Assembly (NCBI GenBank): GCA_000434235.1
Contig: FR891993.1
Location: 44,345 to 108,344 of the forward strand
DNA: 64,000 nt
Direction of reading: 5' to 3'
From: Alistipes sp. CAG:268
Lineage (GTDB): Bacteria; Bacteroidota; Bacteroidia; Bacteroidales; Rikenellaceae
Every line of letters begins with the position of its first letter. The stretch's first letter is position 1. Below are positions 27,901 through 35,701 of this stretch, piece after piece. The notes beneath the pieces are model-generated. The model saw only the letters and a list, made by a program, of their open reading frames with translations, was not told where the DNA came from and searched no databases. The translations under genes and the position numbers were made by a program.

Positions 27901-29008
27901 GGTCGCCGACACGGGCATCGGCATGGCCAAGGAACAGCAGGAAAAGGTGTTCGACATATTCTATCAGGGAGACAACGCACAGACAAAATACGGAAGCGGA
28001 CTCGGATTGTATCTGGTAAAATCGCTCGTAAAGATTCACCACGGGGATATCTCCGTAGAGAGCACACCCGGCATCGGGACAACGTTCCGGTGTACGCTGC
28101 CCTGCAGAGAGGATTTTTTCATCGACTCGGAATTCGCTCCGACGGAAGTCGGATCGGAGAAAGAGGTGATCCGGGAACCGGATACGCAGCCGGAAGAGAA
28201 GATGGAATCGGGCGACAAGGGCAAGGAGGAGACGATCCTGATCGTGGAGGACAACGAGGACATCGTCGAGTTCCTGACCGACAGCCTCGGGGTAAAGTAC
28301 AACATACATGCCGTCTCCAACGGAGCCCAGGCTCTGGAAAAACTGAACGAAATTCCTGAAACCTCACTGGTCATCACGGATGTGATGATGCCCATCATGG
28401 ACGGAATCACCCTGTGCCGCGAGATCAAAACCAACTTCGACACAAGCCATATCCCGGTCATCATCCTTTCGGCCAAATCCGAGATGGAGGACATGATGAA
28501 CGGACTGCGCTGCGGAGCCGACGCCTACATATCCAAACCGTTTTCGCTGACCCACCTGAAGATTCAGATCGAGAAGCTGATCGAGATCCGGAAAACGCTC
28601 AAGGAGAAATACCGAAAATCGCTAAACTTCAGTTTCAACAACGAACATGAGGATGTATTGTCTGCCGAGAACAGATTCCTGAACGACATCACGCAGATCA
28701 TCCTGCAGAACCTGTCGGACGTAAACCTCAACGTAGACTACATCAGCAGCGCCATATCGATGAGCCGGGCCAGTCTCTACCGCAAACTGAAATCGATCAC
28801 CGGACTCTCCGTGAACGACTTCATCCGCAACATCCGGCTGAGCCGGGCCGAATACGAACTGCGGGAGACCCCCAAGACCATCTCCGAGATCGCCTACGAC
28901 AACGGATTCAGCACGCCCTCCTATTTCAGCACCTGCTTCACCATTCAATACGGCTGTTCCCCCAAGGCATACCGTCAGAACAATGAGGCGAAGAAGGGGC
29001 AACCGTGA
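24995..29008 (+). CDS. Hybrid two-component system regulator of the PUL
   Basis: This 1337-residue protein combines sensor and DNA-binding regulator. A signal/anchor segment (ILLLSAVFLEFAF) precedes about twelve periplasmic Reg_prop blades with W-I-G-type motifs (MWIGTANGI, VWIGTPDRL, TIWVGGDNGL and others) forming two beta-propellers, then a Y_Y_Y domain to about 770. One membrane helix (about 774-793) leads to HisKA with His828 in TISHELRTPL, a HATPase with NNLLSNAFKF and GSGLGLYLV, a receiver with Asp1129 in ITDVMMPIMDG, and a C-terminal AraC HTH (SRASLYRKLKSITG, ISEIAYDNGFSTPSYF). It is divergent from susC and is expected to activate it on binding oligosaccharide. ATG at 25013 is an alternative start that fits the predicted promoter better; a GTG at 24929 is upstream of that promoter. 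Confidence 0.96.
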   Translation: MKHETAMSRRIILLLSAVFLEFAFTRSAPMVIDVINSEKGLLSNTILSITEDSFGRMWIGTANGISCYNGDMPMNISVNTAPRRISNKYAQSLLPMENGDVWIGTPDRLNIYSYQGDSVFIANRQEIGISDITALLMSRDKRTIWIGSTDQGVGAYDLPKGKFRKLQFPDSTNLPKHIITLCEDPNDYLWIGTRYDGIYIYDLKNGKLSGFPMQHATVNALCTGRSGTMWIGTHDGLFGGTVNGPMVRISHPMVDHIKIMAIVEDRNGTIWVGGDNGLVAFSPESVTPDNRITDLRSVSEGPGIGKLTYRYVSALYYDRKQTLWVGTFGGGINILDISEFSPSVITPIEDMQDGNSSNKTLAICRGNDDDLWFGMDGHGVVRYDLKTGQKQVFSGSDIHDSVIVSLCRDENGYIWAGGYYNGLAYLAPGSDRFVAIRNTPHNETIRAIATDGGKIYYNNDSDLFCYDFLSKRTTRPLAGRLNKKLDIRTIVIDRETIWLGTYHNGIIGYDRETGRITEIPVHKDFGNAVVWDMVLFDRQLWCATDLGLFRTDLTGDPLRGEFIASPDPGSKSFVAVASDDNGKLWLSGTSKIYCYDITAQKYTQVTTPKMLSVTDYSDAAILIDRTETYVGGFKGVAIVRDRRESPDTIQARELFLANLNINNHPVYPGARRSPLKKNLNAQERIVLSHKQNNISLDFIIPYFGYEIASYRYRIKERSNEWSELGASHTLSINNMPYGKYTLEIEGSIADSPKVFSRTLQLVFRPPFYLSTGAKSLYLLLVVLAVFVAVRITKTRIELKHTLEMEQANRKKDEELNEAKISFFTTISHELRTPLTLLLAPIDQLKAYETNSSKLKNYQLIERNAKTLLSLVNQILDFRKNEKGEIRLQVARTDIRTLIADIILPFDQLAGYRNIAFQASFPPSGTSVCIDADILTKIINNLLSNAFKFTEPGGKITLTADITSNELVLSVADTGIGMAKEQQEKVFDIFYQGDNAQTKYGSGLGLYLVKSLVKIHHGDISVESTPGIGTTFRCTLPCREDFFIDSEFAPTEVGSEKEVIREPDTQPEEKMESGDKGKEETILIVEDNEDIVEFLTDSLGVKYNIHAVSNGAQALEKLNEIPETSLVITDVMMPIMDGITLCREIKTNFDTSHIPVIILSAKSEMEDMMNGLRCGADAYISKPFSLTHLKIQIEKLIEIRKTLKEKYRKSLNFSFNNEHEDVLSAENRFLNDITQIILQNLSDVNLNVDYISSAISMSRASLYRKLKSITGLSVNDFIRNIRLSRAEYELRETPKTISEIAYDNGFSTPSYFSTCFTIQYGCSPKAYRQNNEAKKGQP

Positions 29009-29029
29009 CGGAGCAGGCAACAGCCCCTG

Positions 29030-29063
29030 AAAAAAGCGTCGGGCCCCGACCGGGGTCCGACGC
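29030..29063 (-). terminator. Terminator of the GH109-type gene
   Basis: A stem formed by 29036-29047 and 29052-29063, with one G-T pair, is followed on the minus strand by six T (29030-29035). It lies 24 bases after the minus-strand stop, between the convergent genes. Confidence 0.85.
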
Positions 29064-29087
29064 TGATGCAAAAAAAAGGGAAGAGGG

Positions 29088-30491
29088 CTATTCGCCGACC
29101 ATGGCGTGGCGGTAGCCGTCGGTCTTGTTCCAGTCGCCGCGCGTAAAGTCCGGAACGGCGACAGGTGCACTGTTGTGTTCGAGCGACATGGCCGTGAGCG
29201 ACCCGATGCACGACCACTCGGCCGCATCGTAAACGTCCTGGTCGAGCGGCAGTCCGTTGCGCAGGCAGTAGATCAGACGGTAGTCCATGATGAAGTCCAT
29301 ACCGCCGTGGCCGCCCACCTCGCGGGCCTTCTCCTCGATATCCTTCACGATCGGGTCCTTGTAGCGCTCCATCAGCGCAGCCTTGACCTCATCCGGCACG
29401 AAACCGTGAGCCGAGAGGTTCTCGTGATCGGGCACGTCATTGGCCAGCTGCTCCGGGCGGAAGGCATAGCCCTCGACCGGATACTTGTTGGCAAAGCCCT
29501 CGGTTCCCGTCAGCTGGTACATGCGGCTGTAGGGACGCGGCGTGTAGACGTTGTGCTGCAGGTGGATCGTACGGCCCTTCTCGGTCTTGATAAGCGTCAG
29601 CGTATGGTCGCCGTTGGCAAACTCCGTAGCTCCCATCTTCTCCTGTGCGGTCTTCAGACCGTTCACCGACTTGGTGTCCATCGCAACCAGATAGTTCATC
29701 TTGTCGCCGCGGTGGATGTCGAGCAGCTGGCAGGCGGGACCCAGGCCGTGCGTGGCATAGACGTCACCGCGGTGTTTCTGGTCGAAATCGAGGCGCCAGT
29801 TGCCCTGATAGTAGTCCCAGAACTCATCGAGATTGTGGATGTAGGCACCCTCGACGTGGAGGATCTCGCCGAAAAGCCCGTGCTGCGCCATATTGAGCGT
29901 CGTCAGCTCGAAGAAATCGTAGACACAGTTCTCGAGCATCATGCAGTGTCGCTGCGTCTTCTCGGCGGTGTTCACCAGCTGCCAGCACTCGTCGAGCGAC
30001 TGCGCGGCGGGAACCTCGACGGCGACGTGCTTGCCGTGCTCCATGGCATAGACCGCCATCGGGACATGCTTGAGCCACGGCGTGGCGATGTAGACCAGGT
30101 CGATGTCCTCACGCTCGCAGAGCTGCTTCCAGCCCTCCTCGCCGCTGTAGGCCTCGGCACGCGGCAGGCCGCGCTCCTCGAGGATCTTCTGCGAAGCCTC
30201 GACCCGCTCGGGATAGAGGTCGCACAGCGCCTTGATCTCCACGCCGTCGAGGTACGTGAAACGGCTGACGGCACCCGGGCCGCGCATACCCAGCCCGATG
30301 AAACCGACGCGGACGGTCTCCATGGGCTCGGTCCGCAGGCCGAGGACCGACTGCTGCCCCGGCTCGCGCTCCGGAGTATCGAAGACGATCACGCCATCGA
30401 CGATCGTCCAACCCTTGTCCGTATCCCCGCCGCAGCAGGACGAAAACAGCATGCCCGCCAGGGCACACATCAGAATGCAAAATTTCTTCAT
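29088..30491 (-). CDS. GH109-type Gfo/Idh/MocA family lipoprotein (probable alpha-N-acetylgalactosaminidase)
   Basis: This 467-residue protein starts with a lipoprotein signal (LAGMLFSSCCG) and a Rossmann domain with VGFIGLGMRGPGAV at about 60, followed by ALCDLYPERV and VEVPAAQSLDECW. The GH109 subgroup motifs ENCVYDFFELTTLNM, THGLGPACQLLDI and REVGGHGGMDFIMDYRLI are present. GH109 enzymes remove alpha-GalNAc by an NAD-dependent elimination mechanism; other Gfo/Idh/MocA lipoproteins have unknown roles. ATG 30491 is chosen because the upstream in-frame ATG (30518) overlaps the -7 box. The gene is convergent with the PUL regulator and has its own terminator, so it may be a functional satellite of the PUL. 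Confidence 0.88.
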   Translation of the reverse strand: MKKFCILMCALAGMLFSSCCGGDTDKGWTIVDGVIVFDTPEREPGQQSVLGLRTEPMETVRVGFIGLGMRGPGAVSRFTYLDGVEIKALCDLYPERVEASQKILEERGLPRAEAYSGEEGWKQLCEREDIDLVYIATPWLKHVPMAVYAMEHGKHVAVEVPAAQSLDECWQLVNTAEKTQRHCMMLENCVYDFFELTTLNMAQHGLFGEILHVEGAYIHNLDEFWDYYQGNWRLDFDQKHRGDVYATHGLGPACQLLDIHRGDKMNYLVAMDTKSVNGLKTAQEKMGATEFANGDHTLTLIKTEKGRTIHLQHNVYTPRPYSRMYQLTGTEGFANKYPVEGYAFRPEQLANDVPDHENLSAHGFVPDEVKAALMERYKDPIVKDIEEKAREVGGHGGMDFIMDYRLIYCLRNGLPLDQDVYDAAEWSCIGSLTAMSLEHNSAPVAVPDFTRGDWNKTDGYRHAMVGE

Positions 30492-30517
30492 AGGAAAGCG
30501 GTTAATGTTATTTATCA

Positions 30518-30525
30518 CAAATATA
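30518..30525 (-). promoter_or_regulatory. -7 box of the GH109-type gene
   Basis: Reading the minus strand gives TATATTTG, matching TAnnTTTG, 27 bases upstream of the ATG at 30491. No clear TTTG at the -33 spacing was found, so support is partial. Confidence 0.45.
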
Positions 30526-30535
30526 CGGAAATATT

Positions 30536-30566
30536 TTTGAAATCTTCCTGGGTTTGACTACTTTTG
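30536..30566 (+). promoter_or_regulatory. Promoter of lnt-folC
   Basis: TTTG at 30536-30539, a 19-base spacer and TACTTTTG at 30559-30566 match the Bacteroidota consensus closely. The start point near 30572 lies after the upstream in-frame start at 30554 and before the ATG at 30596, which settles the lnt start. Confidence 0.8.
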
Positions 30567-30595
30567 CGCAACGAAAAAAATTCACTCCGGTCTCC

Positions 30596-32179
30596 ATGTA
30601 TCGCAGATTCGCAGCGGCTCTCCTCTCGGCACTCCTGCTGTCACCGGGATGGCTCGGCATGACGGGCTTCACGCAACTCATCGGCTTCGTACCTCTGCTG
30701 TGGATCAGCTCCTCATACGAAGGCGGCCGGCGCAACTGGTGGCGGATGTTCGGATGGGCGGCACTCACCTTCGTGTTGTGGAATGCAATGACCATATGGT
30801 GGATCTGGAACGCCACTCCGGTGGGTCCCGTCGCCGCAACGCTTGCCTCGACCACCCTCAACATGATCGCCTTCATGTTGTTCCACTCCGTTTCGAAAAA
30901 GGCCCACAAGGCCCTTGCCTACACAACCTTTGTCGCCGCCTGGATCTCGACCGAATACTGGTACACCACCGGCGAATTCTCGTGGCCGTGGCTGGTGCTG
31001 GGCAACGGATTCTCACACGACATATGGGCCGTGCAGTGGTACGAATACACGGGCGTCTTCGGCGGTTCGCTGTGGGTACTCGTCTGCAACCTGCTCGTTT
31101 TCGAGGCCCTGCGCTCCCGCTCGCGGCGGCGCATTATGGCAGCGGCCGCAGCCGTCGTGCTGCCTCCGGCCATTTCGCTCTGCATCGGGGCCGCGTGGCG
31201 GCAGCCCGACCAGGGGACGGTCCGCGTAAGCATCATCCAACCCAATGTGGACTGCTACGACAAGTTCCACGGCGACGTCTCGCGACAGGAGCGCAACCTG
31301 ATCGACCTGATCGGCCAGGTGCCCTCCGACGCACAGTTCATCCTGCTCCCCGAGACGGCCGTACCCGACTACTATTGGGAGCCGGCACTCTCGACGACAC
31401 CGGACGGCAGCGCCGCAGGACCGTTCTGGCAGGAACTCGCAGACTCACTCCGCACGGGGCATCCCGATGCGCTGCTGATCGCCGGGGCCAACACCCTGCG
31501 CCGCTACGAGGCCGGCACACAGAGCCGCACGGCACGCCTCAACCGGGCCGACGGCAGCTATTACGACATCTTCAACTCGGCCGTGGGACTCGACTCCGCC
31601 GGACGCGTCCAGCTGCACCACAAGGGGCGGCTGGTCATTGGCGTGGAGAACACCCCGACATGGGTTTTCGACGTGTTGAAATTCCTGGTTATCGACCTGG
31701 GCGGCACGCTCGGGCAGATCGGCATGGGGCAGCACGGGACGGCCTTTGAGCACGCCGGGACGAAGGTCGGGCCGGCAATCTGCTACGAAGGGCTCTACGG
31801 CGCGTTCTACGGCGATTTCGTACGCCGCGGCGCGCAGTTCATGGCCATCGTCTCGAACGACGGCTGGTGGGGCGACACCCCCGGATACACGCACCTCTTC
31901 TCGATCTCGCGGCTGCGGGCCGTGGAGCACCGCCGGGCTATTGCCCGCGCGGCCAACACCGGAAAATCGGGCTTCATCTCCGCGCGCGGCGACATCGGAC
32001 AGACGCTCGGCTGGGAAGAGCGCGGTGTACTGACGGCCGATGTTCCGCTCTCGTCGCAAACCACGTTCTACACCCGATACGGCGACTACGTGGCCCGCAT
32101 CGCAGAGTATGTCCTGCTGCTCTCGCTGCTCTACTACGTCGCCTACCGGATCAAACGCAAAAACTATCTCGTCCAATAA
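30596..32179 (+). CDS. lnt: Apolipoprotein N-acyltransferase
   Basis: This 527-residue inner-membrane enzyme adds the third acyl chain to the N-terminal Cys of lipoproteins. About six to seven hydrophobic segments occupy the first 200 residues. The periplasmic nitrilase-like domain follows with the expected triad: Glu in LLPETAVPDYYW, Lys in LHHKGRLVIGVE and Cys in GPAICYEGLYG. A final membrane helix ends the protein. It is the first gene of a two-gene unit with folC, 11 bases apart. Lipoprotein maturation matches the many SusD/E-type lipoproteins in this window. Confidence 0.95.
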   Translation: MYRRFAAALLSALLLSPGWLGMTGFTQLIGFVPLLWISSSYEGGRRNWWRMFGWAALTFVLWNAMTIWWIWNATPVGPVAATLASTTLNMIAFMLFHSVSKKAHKALAYTTFVAAWISTEYWYTTGEFSWPWLVLGNGFSHDIWAVQWYEYTGVFGGSLWVLVCNLLVFEALRSRSRRRIMAAAAAVVLPPAISLCIGAAWRQPDQGTVRVSIIQPNVDCYDKFHGDVSRQERNLIDLIGQVPSDAQFILLPETAVPDYYWEPALSTTPDGSAAGPFWQELADSLRTGHPDALLIAGANTLRRYEAGTQSRTARLNRADGSYYDIFNSAVGLDSAGRVQLHHKGRLVIGVENTPTWVFDVLKFLVIDLGGTLGQIGMGQHGTAFEHAGTKVGPAICYEGLYGAFYGDFVRRGAQFMAIVSNDGWWGDTPGYTHLFSISRLRAVEHRRAIARAANTGKSGFISARGDIGQTLGWEERGVLTADVPLSSQTTFYTRYGDYVARIAEYVLLLSLLYYVAYRIKRKNYLVQ

Positions 32180-32190
32180 TACCCTGCTTT

Positions 32191-33480
32191 ATGAACTATA
32201 ACCAAACCCTCGAGTTTCTCTTTTCGTCGCTCCCGGCTTTCGAAAACACGGGCGCTTCGGCCTACAAACCGGGATTGGAACGCATCACCGCATTCTGCCG
32301 CCATCTGGGCAACCCGCAGCGGAACTTCTTCACGATCCACGTCGCCGGCACCAACGGCAAAGGGTCCGTGGCACACATCATCGCCGCAGTGCTCCAGCAG
32401 GCCGGCTACCGCACGGGCCTCTTCACGTCGCCCCACCTGCAGGATTTCCGCGAACGCATCCGCGTGGACGGTGAAATGATTCCCAAGCAGAAGGTGGTGA
32501 ACTTCGTGGACAAACACCACGACAAGATGGTCGGACTGGAGCTGTCGTTCTTCGAGATGACCGCCGCGATGGCCTTCGACTACTTCGCACAGAGCGACGT
32601 CGAGGTGGCGGTGATCGAGACCGGGCTCGGAGGGCGGCTCGATGCAACGAACATCATCGTGCCGATCCTGAGCATCATCACCAACATCGGACTCGAGCAT
32701 ACGGCCCTGCTGGGCGACACTCTCCAGAAGATCGCCGCCGAGAAGGCCGGGATCATCAAGAAGAGCATCCCGGTGATCATCGGCGAGGCAGACGACCGCT
32801 ACAACGGCGTGATCGAGCAGGCTGCCGCCGCCAACAAGTCGCGCGTGATCTACGCCGAACGGGAGTTCCTCTACGAGGGCCGCACGGAGCGGGACGGGAG
32901 CCAGCTCTTCCGGTTGCGCCGCACGCGCGACGACAAGGCCTTCGAAGTCGAGTTGGACCTTGCGGGCAACTACCAGAGCCACAACATCGTGACGGCTTCG
33001 GCCGCCGTGGATTTCCTCCACGAGGAGACCCCGCTGACGATCTCCCGACGCGCCTATCTCGAGGGCATGCGCGGGGCTGCGTCACACACCGCGCTGCACG
33101 GACGCTGGCAGAAGCTGGGCGAGGCTCCGCTCACGATCTGCGACACGGGCCACAACGCCCACGGCATCGCCTATGTGGCCGAGCAGCTGAAGGCCACGCC
33201 GCACCGGAAGCTCTACTGCGTGATGGGCTTCGTCCGCGACAAGGACCTGGCACACATCCTCCCGCTGCTGCCCCGAGACGCCCACTACATCTTCACGCAG
33301 GCCCGTTCGGAGCGGGCGCTGACGGCCGGAGAACTGACGGCCAAGGCCGCCATCTACGGGTTGCAAGGCGAGGCCGTAGCCGACGTGCAGGCCGCCGTGG
33401 CCCGGGCCCGCGAGCTGGCCGGAGCCGAAGACATGATCTTCATCGGCGGCAGTACCTACGTGGTCGGCGAGGCGCTCTGA
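32191..33480 (+). CDS. folC: Bifunctional folylpolyglutamate synthase/dihydrofolate synthase
   Basis: This 429-residue Mur-ligase family enzyme adds glutamate to dihydropteroate and to folates. The ATP-binding loop HVAGTNGKGSVAH is near residues 50-62, followed by GLFTSPHLQDFRERIRVDG, VIETGLGGRLDATN, and LEHTALLGDTLQKIAAEKAGIIK, which are all FolC signatures. The C-terminal domain has AALHGRW-like (TALHGRWQ) and DTGHNAHG. The ATG at 32191 follows lnt by 11 bases; the open frame upstream is a shadow of lnt. A strong terminator follows. Confidence 0.97.
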   Translation: MNYNQTLEFLFSSLPAFENTGASAYKPGLERITAFCRHLGNPQRNFFTIHVAGTNGKGSVAHIIAAVLQQAGYRTGLFTSPHLQDFRERIRVDGEMIPKQKVVNFVDKHHDKMVGLELSFFEMTAAMAFDYFAQSDVEVAVIETGLGGRLDATNIIVPILSIITNIGLEHTALLGDTLQKIAAEKAGIIKKSIPVIIGEADDRYNGVIEQAAAANKSRVIYAEREFLYEGRTERDGSQLFRLRRTRDDKAFEVELDLAGNYQSHNIVTASAAVDFLHEETPLTISRRAYLEGMRGAASHTALHGRWQKLGEAPLTICDTGHNAHGIAYVAEQLKATPHRKLYCVMGFVRDKDLAHILPLLPRDAHYIFTQARSERALTAGELTAKAAIYGLQGEAVADVQAAVARARELAGAEDMIFIGGSTYVVGEAL

Positions 33481-33506
33481 CCGGACCGTGAGGCAAACGC
33501 AAGACA

Positions 33507-33542
33507 AAGGGGTCGGAAACAGTTCCGGCCCCTTCTCTTTTT
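33507..33542 (+). terminator. Terminator after folC
   Basis: A 12-bp stem (33507-33518 with 33523-33534, one T-G pair) with a 4-base loop is followed by CTCTTTTTC. It is 26 bases after the folC stop. From here to 33713 I see no further feature. Confidence 0.9.
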
Positions 33543-33713
33543 CCCCGTGTTCCATGTGCTGCATCCGGGCGGTCGCTCCGATCCGCCGCACGCCGTCTCC
33601 GACCCGCGACGCACGGTCCGGCAACCGGCTGTGCGCACCAACGCCTCAGCCTCCCGGCAGCCGGCTTCTCCGGACTCCGCAGCAAACGGGCGCGCTCCCG
33701 ACCCGGCGAAGGA

Positions 33714-34019
33714 TCAGGCCTGCCCCATCTTGGGCCCCGAATCGCCCCCGGCATTCGGTGTCGGGATCTCGATCTTGCCCATCGAACTCTCGTAGCGCGC
33801 GATGTTCTCCTGCAACGACCACAGGAGCCGCTTGGCGTGTTCGGGCGTGAGGATGATGCGGCTCTTGACATGCGCCTTCGACACGCCCGGCAGGACGGTC
33901 GCAAAATCGAGTATGAACTCCGAAGAGGAGTGTGCAATGAGTACCAGATTCGAATAGTGGCCCTGTGCGACCGCATCGTCGAGATCGATGTCGAGGCCGA
34001 ATTGTTTCATCTCTGCCAT
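33714..34019 (-). CDS. DUF3467 family protein
   Basis: This 101-residue cytoplasmic protein has the DUF3467 pattern: GHYSNLVLIAHSSSEFILDF, then FATVLPG, KSRIILTPEHAKRLLWSLQENI and a C-terminal polar tail (GKIEIPTPNAGG). No signal peptide or membrane segment is present. The family is common in Bacteroidota and its function is unknown. It is a single gene; a TATTTTTG -7 box (minus strand, 34043-34050) lies 24 bases upstream of the ATG, without a clear -33 element. Confidence 0.85.
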   Translation of the reverse strand: MAEMKQFGLDIDLDDAVAQGHYSNLVLIAHSSSEFILDFATVLPGVSKAHVKSRIILTPEHAKRLLWSLQENIARYESSMGKIEIPTPNAGGDSGPKMGQA

Positions 34020-34172
34020 GGTTCGCTGCTTGTTGTTTTCTGCAAAAATAGAAGATTTCGCCCTTTGCGAAGCCCGCAGGAGGCGTTTTTTTTCGAGATT
34101 TTTTCAACATCCCGAATCCCGAGGCCGAAGCGGCCGCAGCCCCCGCCGCCGAAGGCGGGCAGGACAAATAAA

Positions 34173-34204
34173 TTTGGTGTTGCGCGCGGGTTGTATTATC
34201 TTTG
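34173..34204 (+). promoter_or_regulatory. Promoter of the LysE-cmk-ispH operon
   Basis: TTTG at 34173-34176, a 20-base spacer and TATCTTTG at 34197-34204 match the Bacteroidota consensus. It lies 29 bases before the ATG of the LysE gene and is the only clear promoter in the 34020-34233 gap on this strand. Confidence 0.8.
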
Positions 34205-34233
34205 TTCCCTAAAACACCCGAAAGGCGAAGAAC

Positions 34234-34911
34234 ATGGGATTTGAGATTCTGGAACTCCTCTTCCGAGGCATCTGCGTGGGCGTCGCGGCATCGATCACCG
34301 TCGGCCCCGTGGCCGTGCTCTGCATCCAGCGCACGCTCTCGAAAAGCCGCAAATCGGGCATCGTCTCCGGAATCGGAGTCGCCTGCGCCGACACGTTCAT
34401 GGCCATGGCCGCCCTGTTCTTCTACTCGATGCTCCAGACCCAGATCGAGCAGTACAACACCCTGCTGCGCGTCATCGGCGGCATCTTCGTGGTCATCGTC
34501 GGCGTCTACATCTTCGCCCAGAACCCCGTGCCGCAGATCCGCCGCAACCGCGCCGGAAAGACATCGCTCGGACAGGACTTCGCCTCGATATTCGGGCTGA
34601 CGATCGCCAACTTCATCATGGTGATCCCCTACATCCTCGCCTTTTTCGCCGTCTTCAAGATCTCGAGCGGCGACATGACCCAGACGGGATTCGGCGGATT
34701 CGTCCGCTCGGTATTCGTCATCGCCGGGTTCTTCGGCGGCGCCGCCTTCTGGTGGACCCTGCTGGCATGTGTCATCAGCCTCTTCCGCCGCCGGTTCCGC
34801 CCCCGCCACATGCTCACGATCAACCACACGGCCGGCATCATCATCGGCCTGCTGGGCATATACAGCATATTATCCACCTTCTTCTCCATATTCCCCAATG
34901 TCGGACATTAA
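34234..34911 (+). CDS. LysE family amino-acid exporter
   Basis: This 225-residue inner-membrane protein has about six transmembrane helices and the LysE/RhtB pattern: GVAASITVGPVAVLCIQRTL early, which includes the characteristic GPV segment, then GVACADTFMAMAALF and GGIFVVIVGVYIF. The C-terminal half (NFIMVIPYILAFFAVF, AAFWWTLLACVI) is typical. It probably exports an amino acid or related compound by proton exchange; the substrate is unknown. It is first in the operon and overlaps cmk by 14 bases. Confidence 0.88.
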   Translation: MGFEILELLFRGICVGVAASITVGPVAVLCIQRTLSKSRKSGIVSGIGVACADTFMAMAALFFYSMLQTQIEQYNTLLRVIGGIFVVIVGVYIFAQNPVPQIRRNRAGKTSLGQDFASIFGLTIANFIMVIPYILAFFAVFKISSGDMTQTGFGGFVRSVFVIAGFFGGAAFWWTLLACVISLFRRRFRPRHMLTINHTAGIIIGLLGIYSILSTFFSIFPNVGH

Positions 34912-35599
34912 ACCCAACAAGATCATCATCGCCGTAGACGGATTCTCGTCGTGCGGAAAAAGCACCTTCGCCAAGGCCATTGCGGCCCGGCTGGGATATA
35001 TCTTCATCGACACCGGAGCCATGTACCGCGCCGTGACGCTCTATGCCCTGGAGCATGGCGCCATCCGTTCGGGCATCGTCGATGAGGAGGCGGTGGTCCG
35101 TCTGCTCGGGCAGATCTCGATCACCTTCCGCTTCAACCCCCAGCGCGGGGCCAGCGACATCTATGTGAACGGCGACCTGGCCGAAGGCAAGATCCGCACG
35201 ATCGAGGTGTCGAACTGCGTAAGCCGCGTGAGCGCCATCCCGGAGGTCCGGCAGAAACTCGTGGCCATGCAGCAGGAGATGGGACGCCGCCGCGGCGTGG
35301 TGATGGACGGACGAGACATCGGCACGGTGGTATTTCCCGATGCCGAACTGAAGATATTCATGACGGCCGACCCCGCCGTACGGGCGCGCCGCCGCTACGA
35401 CGAACTGAAGGCCAAGGGCGACGCGGTATCGCTCGAGGAGATCGAGCGCAACGTCCGCGAACGCGACAAGGCCGACATGTCCCGCGCGATCTCCCCGTTG
35501 CGGCAGGCCCCCGACGCCGTGGTGCTGGACAACAGCCACATGACCGTCGAGGAGCAGATGGCGTGGTTCATGGAGCGGTTCGAAGGATTGAAAAGCTGA
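34898..35599 (+). CDS. cmk: Cytidylate kinase
   Basis: This 233-residue enzyme phosphorylates CMP and dCMP using ATP. The P-loop DGFSSCGKSTFAKA is at residues 15-28, followed by IDTGAMYRAVTLYAL, RVSAIPEVRQKLVAMQQ, VVMDGRDIGTVVFPDAELK and ARRRYDELKAKG in the LID region. The ATG at 34898 gives the usual short N terminus and lies within the end of the LysE gene (14-base overlap). About 100 bases follow before ispH with no gene or terminator visible. Confidence 0.97.
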   Translation: MSDIKPNKIIIAVDGFSSCGKSTFAKAIAARLGYIFIDTGAMYRAVTLYALEHGAIRSGIVDEEAVVRLLGQISITFRFNPQRGASDIYVNGDLAEGKIRTIEVSNCVSRVSAIPEVRQKLVAMQQEMGRRRGVVMDGRDIGTVVFPDAELKIFMTADPAVRARRRYDELKAKGDAVSLEEIERNVRERDKADMSRAISPLRQAPDAVVLDNSHMTVEEQMAWFMERFEGLKS

Positions 35600-35701
35600 A
35601 AGAACGACCCGCCCTCCCGTCCGGGGAGAACGCCCGCGCGGCCACAGGTGCCGCACGCCGCGGAACGCCGGCCGGCGGGAGCGGACAAGAGAACGACCAA
35701 G

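Noticed and set aside
29088-30491. Simple cytoplasmic dehydrogenase
   Set aside because: It has a lipoprotein signal and the GH109-type motifs, so an exported glycosidase-like role fits better.
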